Assembly: GCA_031841125.1 (NCBI GenBank)
Contig: CM063111.1
Span: forward strand, 34,980,955-35,044,954
Length of the DNA stretch: 64,000 nucleotides
Reading direction: 5' to 3'
From: Acanthococcus lagerstroemiae
Taxonomy: Eukaryota; Arthropoda; Insecta; Hemiptera; Eriococcidae
Position 1 is the stretch's first letter, and the number at the start of each line of letters is the position of its first letter. A program made the position numbers and the translations under genes. This document shows, piece by piece, positions 12,005 to 21,822 of this stretch. A model generated the notes under the pieces. The model did not search any database, was not told the DNA's origin, and was given only the letters and a program-made list of their open reading frames with translations.

Positions 12005-12640
12005 CTATTTTATAACTTTGTACAACTCTTCCAGACTCGGGGCCATGGCTCCTTAACACCTCATCAAAACTTTTTAAAGTTTTTAATAGTTTCAAGATTT
12101 GTATAAGACTCTAGGACACCTGAAACTAACGAAAACACTTTAGTACCCACTTGAGACTGCTCCACACTTGCTTAAAACATTGTAAGGCTCTTGTGTAACT
12201 CACGGGCGGTTTAAAATGTATTCAGGTCGTTTGTACTACTCTTACACTTTATCGAGATTTTTCACCACTGCAAGATTTGATCACTCATGATGATTCTTCC
12301 ACGCTGGTTCAAAATAATTAGATGGTCTTCAAAATTTTTCTGAACTTTCTACCACTCTTTTTTTTTTAGCATGCCTCTTTAAGACTTGATCAAAGACTCC
12401 CGAAGATTCTTTCAATGCCTGTTCGAAACAAGTAGACGATCTCTGATACTCTTCCTAAATATTTTAAGTTTCAGTAAAGCTGTTTAAAACGCGTTTAAGA
12501 CTATGACTCCTCCAGACTTGCTAAAAGCTTTTTAGGACTGATCCAAATTTGATTAGGACTCTTCTAGACATGATTACAATTTCATAAAACTTCGGCATTA
12601 GGACTTTTCAAGACTCTTTCAAGAATCTTGCAAGCTCGTT
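12005..12640 (-). repeat. Degenerate 10/11-bp phased array (antisense)
   Basis: Complement of the same word: AAGACT, TTAAGACT, AAAACTTTT and TGAGACT recur at about ten-base steps, for example GTATAAGACT, CTAGGACACC, TGAAACTAAC, GAAAACACTT in succession near 12105. Composition is that of the array at 10595-11260 on the other strand. It ends abruptly at the 3' fragment of a non-LTR element. Confidence 0.65.
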
Positions 12641-12654
12641 TAAGCATCAGTAAT

Positions 12655-12982
12655 GATAATGGACCCCCTATGGAAATACACGAAAAAAGGGAAGACCACG
12701 GAAGAGATGGGAGAGCGAAATTAAGCAATATGGAGGAATTGCGTGGCGAAGGGATGCAAGAGAACGCAACCGCTGGATAACAGTAGGGGAAGCCTTTGCC
12801 CGACGATGGGCTCAACTGTAATATCGTTGTAACAATCAAATAATCGGATGTAACTTGTAGTTAGCAGCAGGCTAAATAAAAAGTAATCAATAATTATTAA
12901 GGTCCAAGATTATTAACGACACTGTATAGACAAGAATAACAATAAAGGCTGCATATTATTATTATCATCATCATGATGATAT
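12655..12982 (+). mobile_element. Non-LTR retrotransposon 3' end with ATT/ATC tail
   Basis: Bases 12660-12821 encode the C-terminal tail of an endonuclease-reverse transcriptase (KKGRPRKRWESEIKQY, then ARERNRWITVGEAFARRWAQL and a stop). This is followed by about 130 bp of 3' UTR, an AATAAA at 12941 and a tail of ATT then ATC repeats (about 12953-12980). It belongs to a different subfamily from 3619-6592: the tail sequence AFARRW replaces AYAQKW and the end is a microsatellite instead of poly-A. The fragment is 5'-truncated, as is usual for these elements. Confidence 0.85.
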
Positions 12983-13153
12983 GGACTTTAAAAAGTTACT
13001 CTTTATTTCTTATGGACATAGCAGGTTATTAGACCCACCATCAGGCATAAGCTTCAGGTAAATTTTTCCAGGCTTTTCTCTTTTGAACGGATTTAGTCCG
13101 CAGACTGCCAACATACTTTGTTACGTTGTCACTCCATCCATGCGAGGGCTACT

Positions 13154-13155
<2 letters not shown>

Positions 13156-13192
<37 letters not shown>
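13156..13192. repeat. GT dinucleotide microsatellite
   Basis: About 17 uninterrupted GT units lie within the decayed retrotransposon, between the block corresponding to its YGAQTW region and its C-terminal tail. Confidence 0.95.
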
Positions 13193-13195
<3 letters not shown>

Positions 13196-13976
13196 TTCAC
13201 TCAGTCACCCCTTTCGTTCAATTCTCGTCTAGTGTTCTCTTCAAATGTCCAGCATAATTTTTTGGCCCAGTAGGCTACACATCCAGTATTTTCCCTTTTC
13301 GTAAGAGTCATCTACTTTGTCAATCCAACGAATGTCCAGTTCTGGGTAAGCCCCTTTGTGTGAACTCTTTCTAGCTGTTTTTTGGTCAAGGCCCATGTCT
13401 GAGCTCCATATAATGAAACTGGGTGCATACAACTTTCCAAGATTTTGATTTTTATTCGAATTTCCATTTTGCTTTTGAGTATTGTTTTCAGAGAGCAAAA
13501 ATCCAGGTGTTTTGAATTCACGTAGAATGTTCCAAATCCATTTTGTTTACGAACGATATAATCTGCCCCGGATGTTTGTAACTGCCCACTACTTCCAACT
13601 TGCTGTTATTTAGGTACGTAACAACTGAACGGTTTCAATTTTTTGACATAATTTTGGTTTTTTTGCAAACTCATAACCAAACGAACTTTCTTACTTTCAG
13701 TGTATTCGATAGCCCTCTTCTGTAATTATGCTTCAGGGTACTTACTAACCAAAGCAATATCATCGGAAAATCGTAGGTTGTTCAGCCACTTCCCATTATT
13801 TTGATCCCCCTTCCAGCTAATTTTTTCAAATACCTTTTCCAAAACAGCATTAAATAAGTTGGGTGATACCGGATTCCTTGTCTTACGTCTCTTTTTATTG
13901 GAAACTTGATCCCTTCCTGTTCCAAATGGATAAATGCCCCAGTTTTGCCATACATAAATATATTCGAGAGTTCTTA

Positions 13977-14329
13977 CAGAAGCGCAACTAGCTTTTTTTT
14001 GTATGGGCACGGACGAGTCAACACAGAGTTGGGTTAGGTTGCTAAAGATCAAATCAAATTTTTGAATGTGACTCGGGGCGAAGGGGTGTTGAAAAATGAC
14101 GTCGACAGATAAAATTTTAAATAAACGCATACTTAAATGAATACTGCTATTCAATGAAATACATGGTAACTATACGGGATTTCGTAACATGACTTACGTT
14201 ACGCAAACAGGATATAATACCTACTTCTTTTTTTTTGGGGGGGGGGAGGGGAGAGAATGAAATTTCTTTAAAGGATTTAGTCCTTTAAAAAAATAAGCAG
14301 GCCCAGGCCCACCCCTAGTTACGCCATTG
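13977..14329. mobile_element. hAT-like non-autonomous element inserted in the retrotransposon
   Basis: Left end CAGAAGCGCAACTAGC and right end CCTAGTTACGCCATTG are inverted copies (right complement CAATGGCGTAACTAGG). Flanks are AGTTCTTA (13969-13976) and GGTTGTTA (14330-14337), six of eight bases identical, consistent with an aged 8-bp duplication. The boundary also agrees with the protein comparison: the retrotransposon reading stops after the equivalent of its NNLY and resumes at the following ANS on the other side. Interior is non-coding, with a G-rich stretch near 14236. Confidence 0.75.
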
Positions 14330-14594
14330 GGTTGTTATAATTTTGTGAGGAACTTCCCGGACCTGTGGGGCTCCCCAAAGTTTGTCTGGTAAATTGTGTC
14401 AAGGGCTTTATTATAATCAACGAAGAGTAAATGAGGATCCAAGTTGTATTCCCTCGTCTATGCTAAAACTGGGTTCAGTGAGTGTATTTGGTTTACGGTA
14501 GATCTTTTCTTCCTGAAACCAGCTTACTCTTCAGGTTTATTGAAGTCAAGAATGAGATGATTCTGTTCTTGATAATTTTGGTTTTCTAAAATTT

Positions 14595-14911
14595 ATTCAA
14601 AACTCGCCACGATTCTTGAAAACTCGTTTATGTCTTCTGATGCTCTTTCACACCCGTTTGGGAATCCTTCAGACCCTATTCAAGACAATAGCAAGCAAGT
14701 AGGAAACTCGATAAAACTTTTCTACTTCTAAAGCGTTTTCATTTTCAATTTTTCTCCATGGGGAGGGGGTAATTACTCCATTGCTCTACCGAGAGACTTT
14801 ACACTAGTTTACACACAAATTTCAAATTAATTCGAATCCGCAATTCGGGCGGATTTCAAAATGTCTACAGTAACACCCGTAATAACTCAAAAAGTACCTT
14901 TTCTTGGGCAA
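14595..14911. other. No gene; short stretch of phased-array type
   Basis: Bases 14595-14690 contain AAAACTCGCC, ATTCTTGAAAACTCG and CTTCAGACCC at about ten-base steps and resemble the antisense phased arrays, but the stretch is too short to be sure. The remainder is unremarkable. Confidence 0.35.
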
Positions 14912-15173
14912 TCCTGTCAAGAGGGAAGGGGAAAAGGGGGAAATACCCCCGGCTCCGGACTTTCAGGAGGGCCCGATATTATTAAAAGGCCTGAATTACG
15001 ACGCTTACGGCTACATCATACTGTACATCAAATCAGCAATCACTCCTTACACCATGAAAGAAACCTCTTATCCCGTAGTTTATAATTTTTTCCCATTGAC
15101 AAAAGAAAAAAATGAACTGGAAGAAGGGGGCCTGTGGAAATGCCCCAGGCCTTCTTTTTCTCTCTACAGGGCT
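14912..15173 (+). repeat. Dispersed repeat R4, copy 2
   Basis: Same element as 8575-8825 and slightly longer, with an extra block ACGCTTACGGCTAC after the shared GGCCTGAATT. The alignment stops at CTACAGGGCT, right before the Gypsy-like integrase remnant. The open frame over this copy (14904-15188) is not conserved in copy 1, so it is not a gene. Confidence 0.8.
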
Positions 15174-15186
15174 GCTCTTGGGACTT

Positions 15187-16275
15187 GAACTGATGTAGCT
15201 GCTTTCAACTATGTGCAAACTGGCTTGAAGAAAGCTGTGAAAGCAGTGGAAGTGTCTGGAGGGAATCTGGGCACCATAAAAACTCTAGCGAAGATTCGAG
15301 AGCGCTTCGAAGACTGGTGCCGCCGCTGCACCACTTGTACGACAGTGAAAGGGCCACAAACTCGGTCTCGCGGAAGGATGCAGAAGTACAACGTCAGATA
15401 TCCATTTGAACGGGTCGCAATGGACATTGCAGGACCATTCCCGCTCTCAGATGCTGGCAACCGGTTTGTATTGTGTGTAGGCGATTACTTCAGTAAATGG
15501 CCTGAAGTATACCCGATGCCAACACAAAATTCCGAGGTAGTGGCCAGGACGCTAACGAAGAATTGGATCACCCGTTATGGTGTCCTACTGGAGCTACATA
15601 CGGACCAGGGGAGGAACTTCGAATACAAGTTATTCGAAGAAGTATTGTCAGCTTCTGGGAATTCGAAAGACGAGAAATACTCCGCTGCATCTGCAATCCG
15701 ACGGCACGGTTGAGCGATTCAACCGGACGCTCAAGGAATATCTGGCCATAGTCGTTGCCGAGCACCAAAGAGACTGGGACCAACACATCCCATAATAGTT
15801 TCTGTTGGCCTACAGATCAGCTGTCCATGAAAGTACACAGCACACTCCCGCAAGGATCGTCTTTGGCCGGGAGTTACGATTACCGTGCGATCTGGAGTTT
15901 GGAACTCCACCTCAACAGCCGCAACCGGTGGACGAGAGAGAAAAGCTCGACTCTACTCATCGCATGGTCCAAAATCATTTGCGAATTGCCAGTGACCGGA
16001 TGAAGACTCGCTACGACATCGAAGCCACCAGGTCGGCTTCCAGGCTGGGGACCGTGTCTGGTTTTACAATCCGCAACGAAATGAGAGGACGGAACCCGAA
16101 GCTACAGAGTCATTGGGAAGGACCGTACATCGTACTTAAGCGGATCAACGATGTTGTATACCGGATTCGGAAGCTTGGTGGTGGACGAGCCACAGTCGTG
16201 CACCTTGATCGTTTGGCAGTCTGGCATGGTGACCATGAAGAAGATCTGGAGCCTGGCCAGGACGTCCAGGCTTAA
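15187..16275 (+). pseudogene. Gypsy-class integrase (3' part of pol), broken
   Basis: The first open part (15213-15713) holds the end of the zinc-binding domain (CRRCTTC), then the DDE core: AMDIAGPFP (first Asp), FVLCVGDYFSKWPEVYP, and LHTDQGRNFE (second Asp). A frameshift at about 15690 precedes DGTVERFNRTLKEYL (catalytic Glu), and a double stop follows DWDQHIP at 15793. A third segment (15805-16275) has LAYRSAVHESTQHTPA, then the C-terminal GPY/F-type module HWEGPYIVLKRIND and a final stop. Integrase inserts the element's DNA copy. The missing 5' part (gag, protease, RT) and the breaks make this a remnant. Confidence 0.93.
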
Positions 16276-16286
16276 GGAGGGGGCAG
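16274..16286 (+). other. Polypurine tract of the LTR element
   Basis: AAGGAGGGGGCAG sits just after the pol stop and directly before the TGTGG start of the long terminal repeat, the position of the plus-strand primer in Gypsy-class elements. Confidence 0.75.
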
Positions 16287-16567
16287 TGTGGCGAATAATC
16301 CCGAACGTTCGAGATAAGCGAAGAAAGATCGACACGTTTCGAGCAGCAGAATAGAAGTTGGATAACGAAAGCGATAAGGGATTTCGCCGATAACGCCGGG
16401 ATATATAAAGGCCGCTGGCCGTCGCCATATAGTCTAGTTTTTTTATGCGATAATTCATGTGTTTTCAAAGCGAATTAGCTACTGTGTTTTGTGCGTTTTA
16501 TATTAGTGTGATATTAAAAGTTCTTAGTACGTGTTTTCGTGCGTTTCTCGGTGCGAATCTCGTTACA
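16287..16567 (+). repeat. Long terminal repeat (3' LTR) of the Gypsy-class element
   Basis: Begins TGTGGCGAATAATCC directly after the polypurine tract and, in my reading, ends CGTTACA at 16567, so it has TG...CA ends and a length of about 281 bp. It contains a TATA-like ATATATAAAGG at 16401, which would drive the next transcript. No matching 5' LTR was seen in the window, so the right boundary is inferred from the end motif only. Confidence 0.65.
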
Positions 16568-17943
16568 ATAGCGTGTCTCGCACCTCAAAGTCGCGTCCAT
16601 TCTTGGGATGCCGAAACGATAACCTTATTCTAATTCTTCGCACCGTATAAATACATTTACCGCCGCATCACATCTCGTATACAGCCTATTTCGGCAATGC
16701 TGGATGCTCACCCATGACCGACCAAAATTCATTATACACTTCGCTACCAGTAAAAATGAGATTTACCAGCACCTCTCCGCATAATTCGCTTTAACCGCCG
16801 TCCGAAAGGTGTCGGAGAGTTTACGCCGAGAAGTGTACAGCTAATTATCGCGGGCTGGTTTAATATTTATGAGAAATCATTCTTCACCAGAAACAAAATT
16901 TATAAATGGTAACCATAACGTTCGAGTATTGACGCAACTAGCTCATCGACGTTTTAATGAAACGATCTATACGTGTACTGCTGGGCTCTCTCATGTACCC
17001 AATTACCATCATCGTCGACGGTTCGCGAAAAACGATTTACGTTACGAAATAATGAGTTTTTCGTTTGGAAAATACCATGACGTTAAAACCAGAAGGTCTT
17101 CGACGAGGAAAGAAAAAAAAAACAAAGACTCCGATGATGGAAAAGAAAGAAAAAAAAAGTGCGTCGTAGAATCCGGGAAAGTGGAAAATAGACAACGGTC
17201 GATTGAATGTGTATCAGCCATCAGTAGACGAAGAATATTTTATGTAAGAAAAGAAAAAGGAAATTATCTGCGTATCGTCGCCGGAAGTAATGCATGATTT
17301 TTTATTTCGTGTTCGTCTGTCATAACTAAATTGAAATTGGTTAACCGAAAAAAGAGCATTATAGTTATTACCTAGGTGGTGAAATACCGAATATTCATTG
17401 AGTTCGATCTGAGTGATACCTTTCATGATTTTATCAAAAGAATGTTCTAATAATACCTTATCAGTTATCACGATTGAAAATACATGCGTACAAGCTCAGA
17501 AATTCGGGGGAGGGGTTGAAAATTGCACAAAAACTATTTATACTGTCTTATTACACTTCCCTCAGTAATTCTTTGACACCACTTCCAATGAATTAACAAA
17601 CATCAAGAGAAACCATAGAAAAAACAATGTGAAACTGAACCTTGTCAATAGGACCTCCCAGTTTCATATGCACTTTTTTCTTCCCACAAAATTCAGGTTG
17701 AAAGAATGCATTTTCGAGAATTTCCAGAACCAGGAGATAACTAGCAGTCGAACTGGAAAATTTTTCTGATGTGCTCGAAAACACATCGGGAAACTGATGC
17801 CTCCAGATACAAGGAAATTTCGTTCAGAATGTACTTTCTGAACCATTTTATACTACTGAAGTATTTCCCACAGAATTTCGAGGAAGAAGTCCTCAGCTGC
17901 AACTGGATGTGCAACATTTGTCACTCTATTCAAAAATCTAATA
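16568..17943. other. No recognised gene; one 142-codon open frame
   Basis: The sequence after the LTR is not repeated elsewhere in the window and carries scattered CpG. An ATG-initiated frame at 16869-17297 (+) encodes a basic, Lys/Arg/Ser-rich 142-residue product. It lacks a recognisable domain, and its lysine tract (around codons 80-100) comes from A-rich DNA, so chance is the likelier explanation. From 17.3 to 17.9 kb nothing stands out. Confidence 0.3.
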
Positions 17944-18715
17944 CAGTAGAACCCCAATTAGCCGACAATTAATTAACCGATTTTTCAATTATCCGAGATC
18001 AATTCTTGCCAACCGAGCATTCGCTTATCAGACAAAAAAAACTAGGTTAATTATTTTTTATCCGATTCATATATACTATTTTGCAAGTACATACGTACAA
18101 TATTGTGTTAGCTGAAACTGTATGAGTGAAGTAGAACAAGGAATACAGGACAGTGTACGAAGAATGTGTAGGTAGTCTCAAGAGCGCAACCAAAGGGGGC
18201 TATAGTGCCCCCAAAATTCCTCGACATTTTTGCAAAATCAATTTGGAAACGTAAAAAAAATGATGCCGTTGGCCTGATGCGGTTACGTTGCGTCGTAGGT
18301 TCGTACAAATTTACAGCTAATACGTAAGTACCAAATCAGGAAGGTATTAAATCGAGCTCTCACCCCTGCCCAAGTTTTTTTTCTAAATTCTAGCCCCCCA
18401 CCAAAAAAAGGTTCTGGTTGCGCCCCTGGGTAGTCTATCAGCAGCCTTGAACGAAATTAACCTTGAACACTGCAATAAGGGTCCTACATGTTGTGGTTTA
18501 GTAAAAAATGTGATTTTATAATGTAGTGCTTCTTTTAATAAAACGTTCCTCATGAGTTTTCATGGCTATTACAAATTGAAATAAACATTTTAACCCTCCT
18601 CAAATGAAATCCATGAATTTATGAGCATTCAAGAGTTTATTACTGGAAAAGAAAAGACATTCGATTATCAGAGGTACCTTTTCCCCACCTACCTCGGGTA
18701 ATCGAGGTTCTACTG
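17944..18715. mobile_element. pogo/Tigger-like TA-flanked element, non-autonomous
   Basis: Left end CAGTAGAACCCCAATTA and right end TAATCGAGGTTCTACTG are inverted copies (complement CAGTAGAACCTCGATTA), and both are flanked by TA (17942-17943 and 18716-18717), the target used by Tc1/mariner/pogo transposases. The TIR start CAGTAGAACC(C/T)C resembles that of pogo-like families. It has been enlarged by a nested hAT-like element at 18179-18428. No transposase frame is visible in its own roughly 520 bp. Confidence 0.78.
18179..18428. mobile_element. hAT-like element nested in the pogo-like element
   Basis: Flanked by a perfect 8-bp duplication GGTAGTCT (18171-18178 and 18429-18436). Ends are CAAGAGCGCAACC and GGTTGCGCCCCTG (complement CAGGGGCGCAACC). 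Subterminal GGGGGC and GCCCCC stretches extend the pairing imperfectly. Length is 250 bp, without coding capacity. It belongs to the same broad family as 33476-33651, 45171-45416 and 13977-14329. Confidence 0.88.
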
Positions 18716-18769
18716 TAGGAACTTACCGCTCCTTGTGAAAAAAGTTACAGGAAATAGTCGAATAGTGAT

Positions 18770-18890
18770 AGTAGAAACTCGATTATCCGACACTCAATTG
18801 ACAGAGCAAACTTTTTAATCCGAGTATACCTCGATTACCCGACTCAAAGAAGTCGGTTAATCATTTTTTAACCGGTTATGAGGTTAGAAA
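18770..18890. repeat. Second, degenerate pogo-like fragment
   Basis: GTAGAAACTCGATTATCCGAC followed by CCTCGATTACCCGAC and GGTTAATC repeats the ATTATCCGA/TTAACCG vocabulary of the TIR regions at 17944-18715. One intact outer end cannot be identified. Confidence 0.5.
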
Positions 18891-18971
18891 CAGCTGAAAA
18901 TATCAGAAACTTGCCTTCACAACTGTGTACAATACTCACAACGTACATACAACTCTTTTCTAAATCCTTAA

Positions 18972-19206
18972 AAAGCAGCCCCAACTGACTCAACTCAGAA
19001 TTCCCAAGTATCAAAGCAGAAAAAAGAAAAACCTTTCGGTTTGTTGAGTTTTCCCAACGTCTCAACACATAAACACACAAAAAAAAACTTTTAATTTGTT
19101 GGATGTTTCCAACTTGCCTGGCCAAAATGGTAAATTTTCTCAACTGCTGAATAAAAAATTCCTACGAGGGGGGGGGGACTGCCCCCTACCTCCCTATCGG
19201 TATGTA
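18972..19206 (+). mobile_element. hAT-like repeat R2, partial copy
   Basis: Shares blocks with 33972-34273 in the same orientation: CAACTGACTCAACTCAGAATT, TTGTTGGATnTTTCCAA, AAATGGTAAATTTTCTCAACTGCTGA and AAAAATTCCTACG. The right end CTATCGGTATGTACCAG corresponds to the TIR consensus CTATCGGTACGTCCCTG. The left TIR is not recognisable, so it is truncated or diverged. Confidence 0.7.
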
Positions 19207-19239
19207 CCAGTTTAAATTTAAGCATTTATATAGGTCTCA

Positions 19240-20257
19240 TTCCTCAACATTTTCAGTGAAGTAGAATATTTGGGGCAATTAATTTCGTTCAAAAATAAAA
19301 GGGAAAAAGAATTGAGTCAAAGGGTACAAAAAGGGTGGAAAAATTTTCGGGCATTAAAGAAAATTTTCAAAGGAAGGATAGGAATTGACCCAAAAACCAA
19401 AATATGGGAAAGTTGTACTCTGTCGGTGCTCGTGTACGGCGCTCAAATGTGGGCCTCAACAAAAGCTAATATAAGAAAACTACAAACCACTCAAAAAGCA
19501 ATGGAGAGAAGTATTTTTTAGGCATAAAGAGAAAGGATAGAATTGTGAACAAAAAGATAAGAAGGGTAACAAAAGCAAAAGACATAGGGAAGGTAACCAA
19601 AAAACAACAACCTAAGTATGCGGGTCATATCTTGAAACAAGAAGGGAGGTGAACAAAAAAGTAGAGGCTTCGATGCCGAACAACGAGAAAAGGCATAAAG
19701 GTAGGTCGCTGACGCGTTGGCGGGACGAATTCAGGAAGGAAATGGGCTCAAAGTGGAGGAGAGTAGCCGCCAACAACGTCGAATGGAAAAGACGCAAGAA
19801 GGCATACGCCCTAAAATGGGCTAATGACAGCCATGGAGAGGAGACTTCCCCCAGTTCACTGCCATAGTCATAGGCGCCGACTTGGCACTTTGAGGGGGGC
19901 GACCCTCTCCCCAATATTTTCGACTCAAAAATGGAAAAACGTACAACAAATTTTACCGTCAATGTTTAAATTTAACAAAAAAGAAATTTACAGAACTGCC
20001 CGAAAAATGATTTAAGACAGGGGAGAAAGACGCAGAATGTCTCTTTAGATTACTAAGGTCTGAAAGTACACTGACTGAATAACAGGAAATGTGTTCAGAC
20101 GCGTCTCAATAAAATAATCAGAGTAAAAAAACACGCTCCGACTGATTCTGCCCCCCCCCCTCCCAATATTTTCCATAAGTTGGCGCTTATGACCATAGTC
20201 GCATTGTAAGTACATAGCATAAGATGAAGATGTCGTCGCTGAAATAAATAAATAGAT
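19240..20257 (+). mobile_element. Non-LTR retrotransposon 3' fragment, interrupted by a hAT-like element
   Basis: Bases 19247-19521 encode EVEYLGQLISFKNKREKEL, WESCTLSVLVYGAQMWAS and LQTTQKAMERSIF, the post-catalytic part of reverse transcriptase. Frameshifts follow, and 19649-19867 encodes KGRSLTRWRDEFRKEM and RRKKAYALKWAN, then a stop. The 3' UTR is split by the element at 19869-20191 and resumes to finish in an AAATAAATAAATAG tail at 20241-20257. The 5' part is missing. Confidence 0.85.
19869..20191. mobile_element. hAT-like non-autonomous element
   Basis: Ends CATAGGCGCCGACTTGG and ATAAGTTGGCGCTTATG are inverted copies. Flanks GCCATAGT (19861-19868) and ACCATAGT (20192-20199) match at seven of eight bases. 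It sits one base after the retrotransposon's stop codon, inside its 3' UTR. Both subterminal regions carry pyrimidine-rich CCC(T/C)...CCAATATTTT sequence in matching orientation rather than inverted. Confidence 0.8.
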
Positions 20258-20797
20258 ACATTTCTTCAACTTGAATTTTGTAGCAGGAAATGATTTAGTA
20301 ATTTATGTATACACTGATTCGGTGAACCCTTACATTAGAATTTTCGGAGAGTATCAGAAAAATGTTCACATCCAGCTGCAGACAAGGACTTCTTCAAAAT
20401 TCACATCAAGTAGGAAATGACGAGCAATTATAATATTGAACAAAATAATAGATCCCCTGTACGGTCCAATACTTGAAAGGTCACGCAATAGATTAAATTC
20501 CAACCAAGTTTCAGGACAATTCGAATCATGTTTCCTAAACATAGTCAAGTATTATGGTAGTTTTGATATTCTGTTTGAGGTTTCGAGGAATGAAGCTTTA
20601 TTGTAGCTGTTTGAGACTGCCTGCTCGTTAACATGTCTTGATGGCATTCGTGATGACTACGCGTATTCCAATTACAAACTTCATTTCAATGAAAATTCGC
20701 CCTCTGTCTGTAGCGCAGGAAGAATAATATAAAGATTTTCGGAAATGCCACACCACCTAAATTAAACAACTTAAAGAACGATAAAAATCTGTTTTTC
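20258..20797. other. No gene recognised
   Basis: AT-rich, without open frames above 60 codons that look coding, and without similarity to the repeats seen elsewhere in the window. Confidence 0.4.
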
Positions 20798-21010
20798 GAA
20801 AACACGTGATTCAAAGTTCAAGAGCTCTATGAAAACTATATGACATAGGTAGCGTTTACTGATAAGCTCTTTTCAACGTAGATACGCATTTTTGTATCGG
20901 GAACCCCACTTAAAAAAATTCTGTTTTACGCTCTTTCCAAGGATACTAATGACTCATTTTGTCAACAAATGTCGCTTGGTCACTTTTTGTTTATTAGTGT
21001 CCAATTATAC
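20798..21010 (+). repeat. Dispersed repeat R1, copy 2
   Basis: Aligned with 40080-40290 and 1-205: ACACGTGATTCAAAGTTCAAGAG, GAAAACTATATGACATA, TGATAAGCTCTTTTCAACGTA, ATTTTTGTATCGGG and ACTCATTTTGTCAACAAATGTC. Both inverted ends are strongly diverged compared with the copy at 40051-40290. Confidence 0.8.
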
Positions 21011-21049
21011 AGAGTACCAACCGAGAGCCGACCCTGTTCGAGCAGCAGA

Positions 21050-21360
21050 GCTGCTTGTTATTTTTTTTTAATTTATTTCTTTATTTTATTAACTTCCTAC
21101 TCCTTTTAAATATTATTATCATTTATTTATTTATTGAGAATTAGCCCTCCGAAACAGTCTGATAGCCAATTACAGTGGGGAGCATATACAAAAAGTTCTT
21201 AATATAATTAACTATATAAAGAAAGAAAAAAGAAAAGAAAAGAAAGGAAAGAAAAAGTAACTAAAGAAAAAGAAAGAGGAAAAAGACAACTGAAAGAGAG
21301 AAAGAATAAGAAATAATAATAATATTAAATAAATAAATAAAATGAAAAATAAAAAAATAA
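21050..21360. repeat. AT-rich and A/G-rich low-complexity tract
   Basis: T-rich and ATTT-repeat sequence (21058-21135), and then an A/G-only tract of AAAGAAAGAAAAG type from about 21218 to 21305, passing into AAATAAATAA repeats. The minus-strand frame across it reads as poly-Phe/Leu/Ser and is an artefact of composition. Confidence 0.9.
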
Positions 21361-21477
21361 TGAAAAATAAGACTAGATATGTAATACAAACATCAGTTCT
21401 CTCAGAGTAGTAGTTTACATTACAGGCATAGAAAGCTACAATATGTATATCTTCAGAACTGCAAAATTCTTTTCGGA

Positions 21478-21822
21478 TAGGCCCGTATTTAGGCATAGGA
21501 GGCAAATTTTTAGAGGCTGCCCGGGGCGGCAAAGAAAGACGATTTTTTTAAAAGCGTATAGCACTCGAAAGGTGTAAAACAATAAATGAAGCAGACTTTG
21601 CAGTTTACACTTATTAGAGTAATTAGGTATTTCTTTTTAATAAAAAATGATTACCAGGAATCAGGGACTTTGCATTTCCAAAATACATTAATCACCACCT
21701 ACATTTTTGTATACTCTGTGACCTCCTAAGCCTCACCCACTTGAAAAAAGAGAAAAATTTACGGAGAAAAGGCGCACAAAATTTCATAGCCCAAAAGCGT
21801 TGAAAAATGAAGTGCAGCCCTG
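21478..21822. mobile_element. hAT-like non-autonomous element
   Basis: Flanked by TTTTCGGA on both sides (21470-21477 and 21823-21830), identical over 8 bp; the match continues through TA because the element starts with T A. Ends are TAGGCCCGTATTTAGG and AGTGCAGCCCTG; the outer bases (TAGGCCCG against CAGGGCTG) are only loosely inverted. Length 345 bp, no transposase. Confidence 0.75.

Larger units (their letters stand above)
12983..14594 (-). mobile_element. Non-LTR retrotransposon fragment, minus strand, with a nested element
   Basis: Read on the minus strand from about 14594 to about 13030, the pieces follow the order of the copy at 3619-6592: AGFRKKRSTVNQIHSL, LLFVDYNKAL (motif A), LSPN-like block, VLEKVFEKISW, LNNLRFSDDIALV (motif C as SDD), YGAQTWALTKKQLE, then at 13.03-13.15 kb WSDNVTKYVG and RKAWKNLPEAYA. 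Many frameshifts and stops are present. Two insertions interrupt it: a 353-bp hAT-like element (13977-14329) and a GT microsatellite (13156-13192). Confidence 0.85.

Noticed and set aside
16869..17297. 142-codon plus-strand frame with a basic product
   Set aside because: No recognisable domain and the Lys tracts derive from A-rich DNA; mentioned within the interval entry but not called as a gene.
21208..21532. 106-codon minus frame rich in Phe, Leu and Ser
   Set aside because: It is the reading of an A/G-only low-complexity tract.
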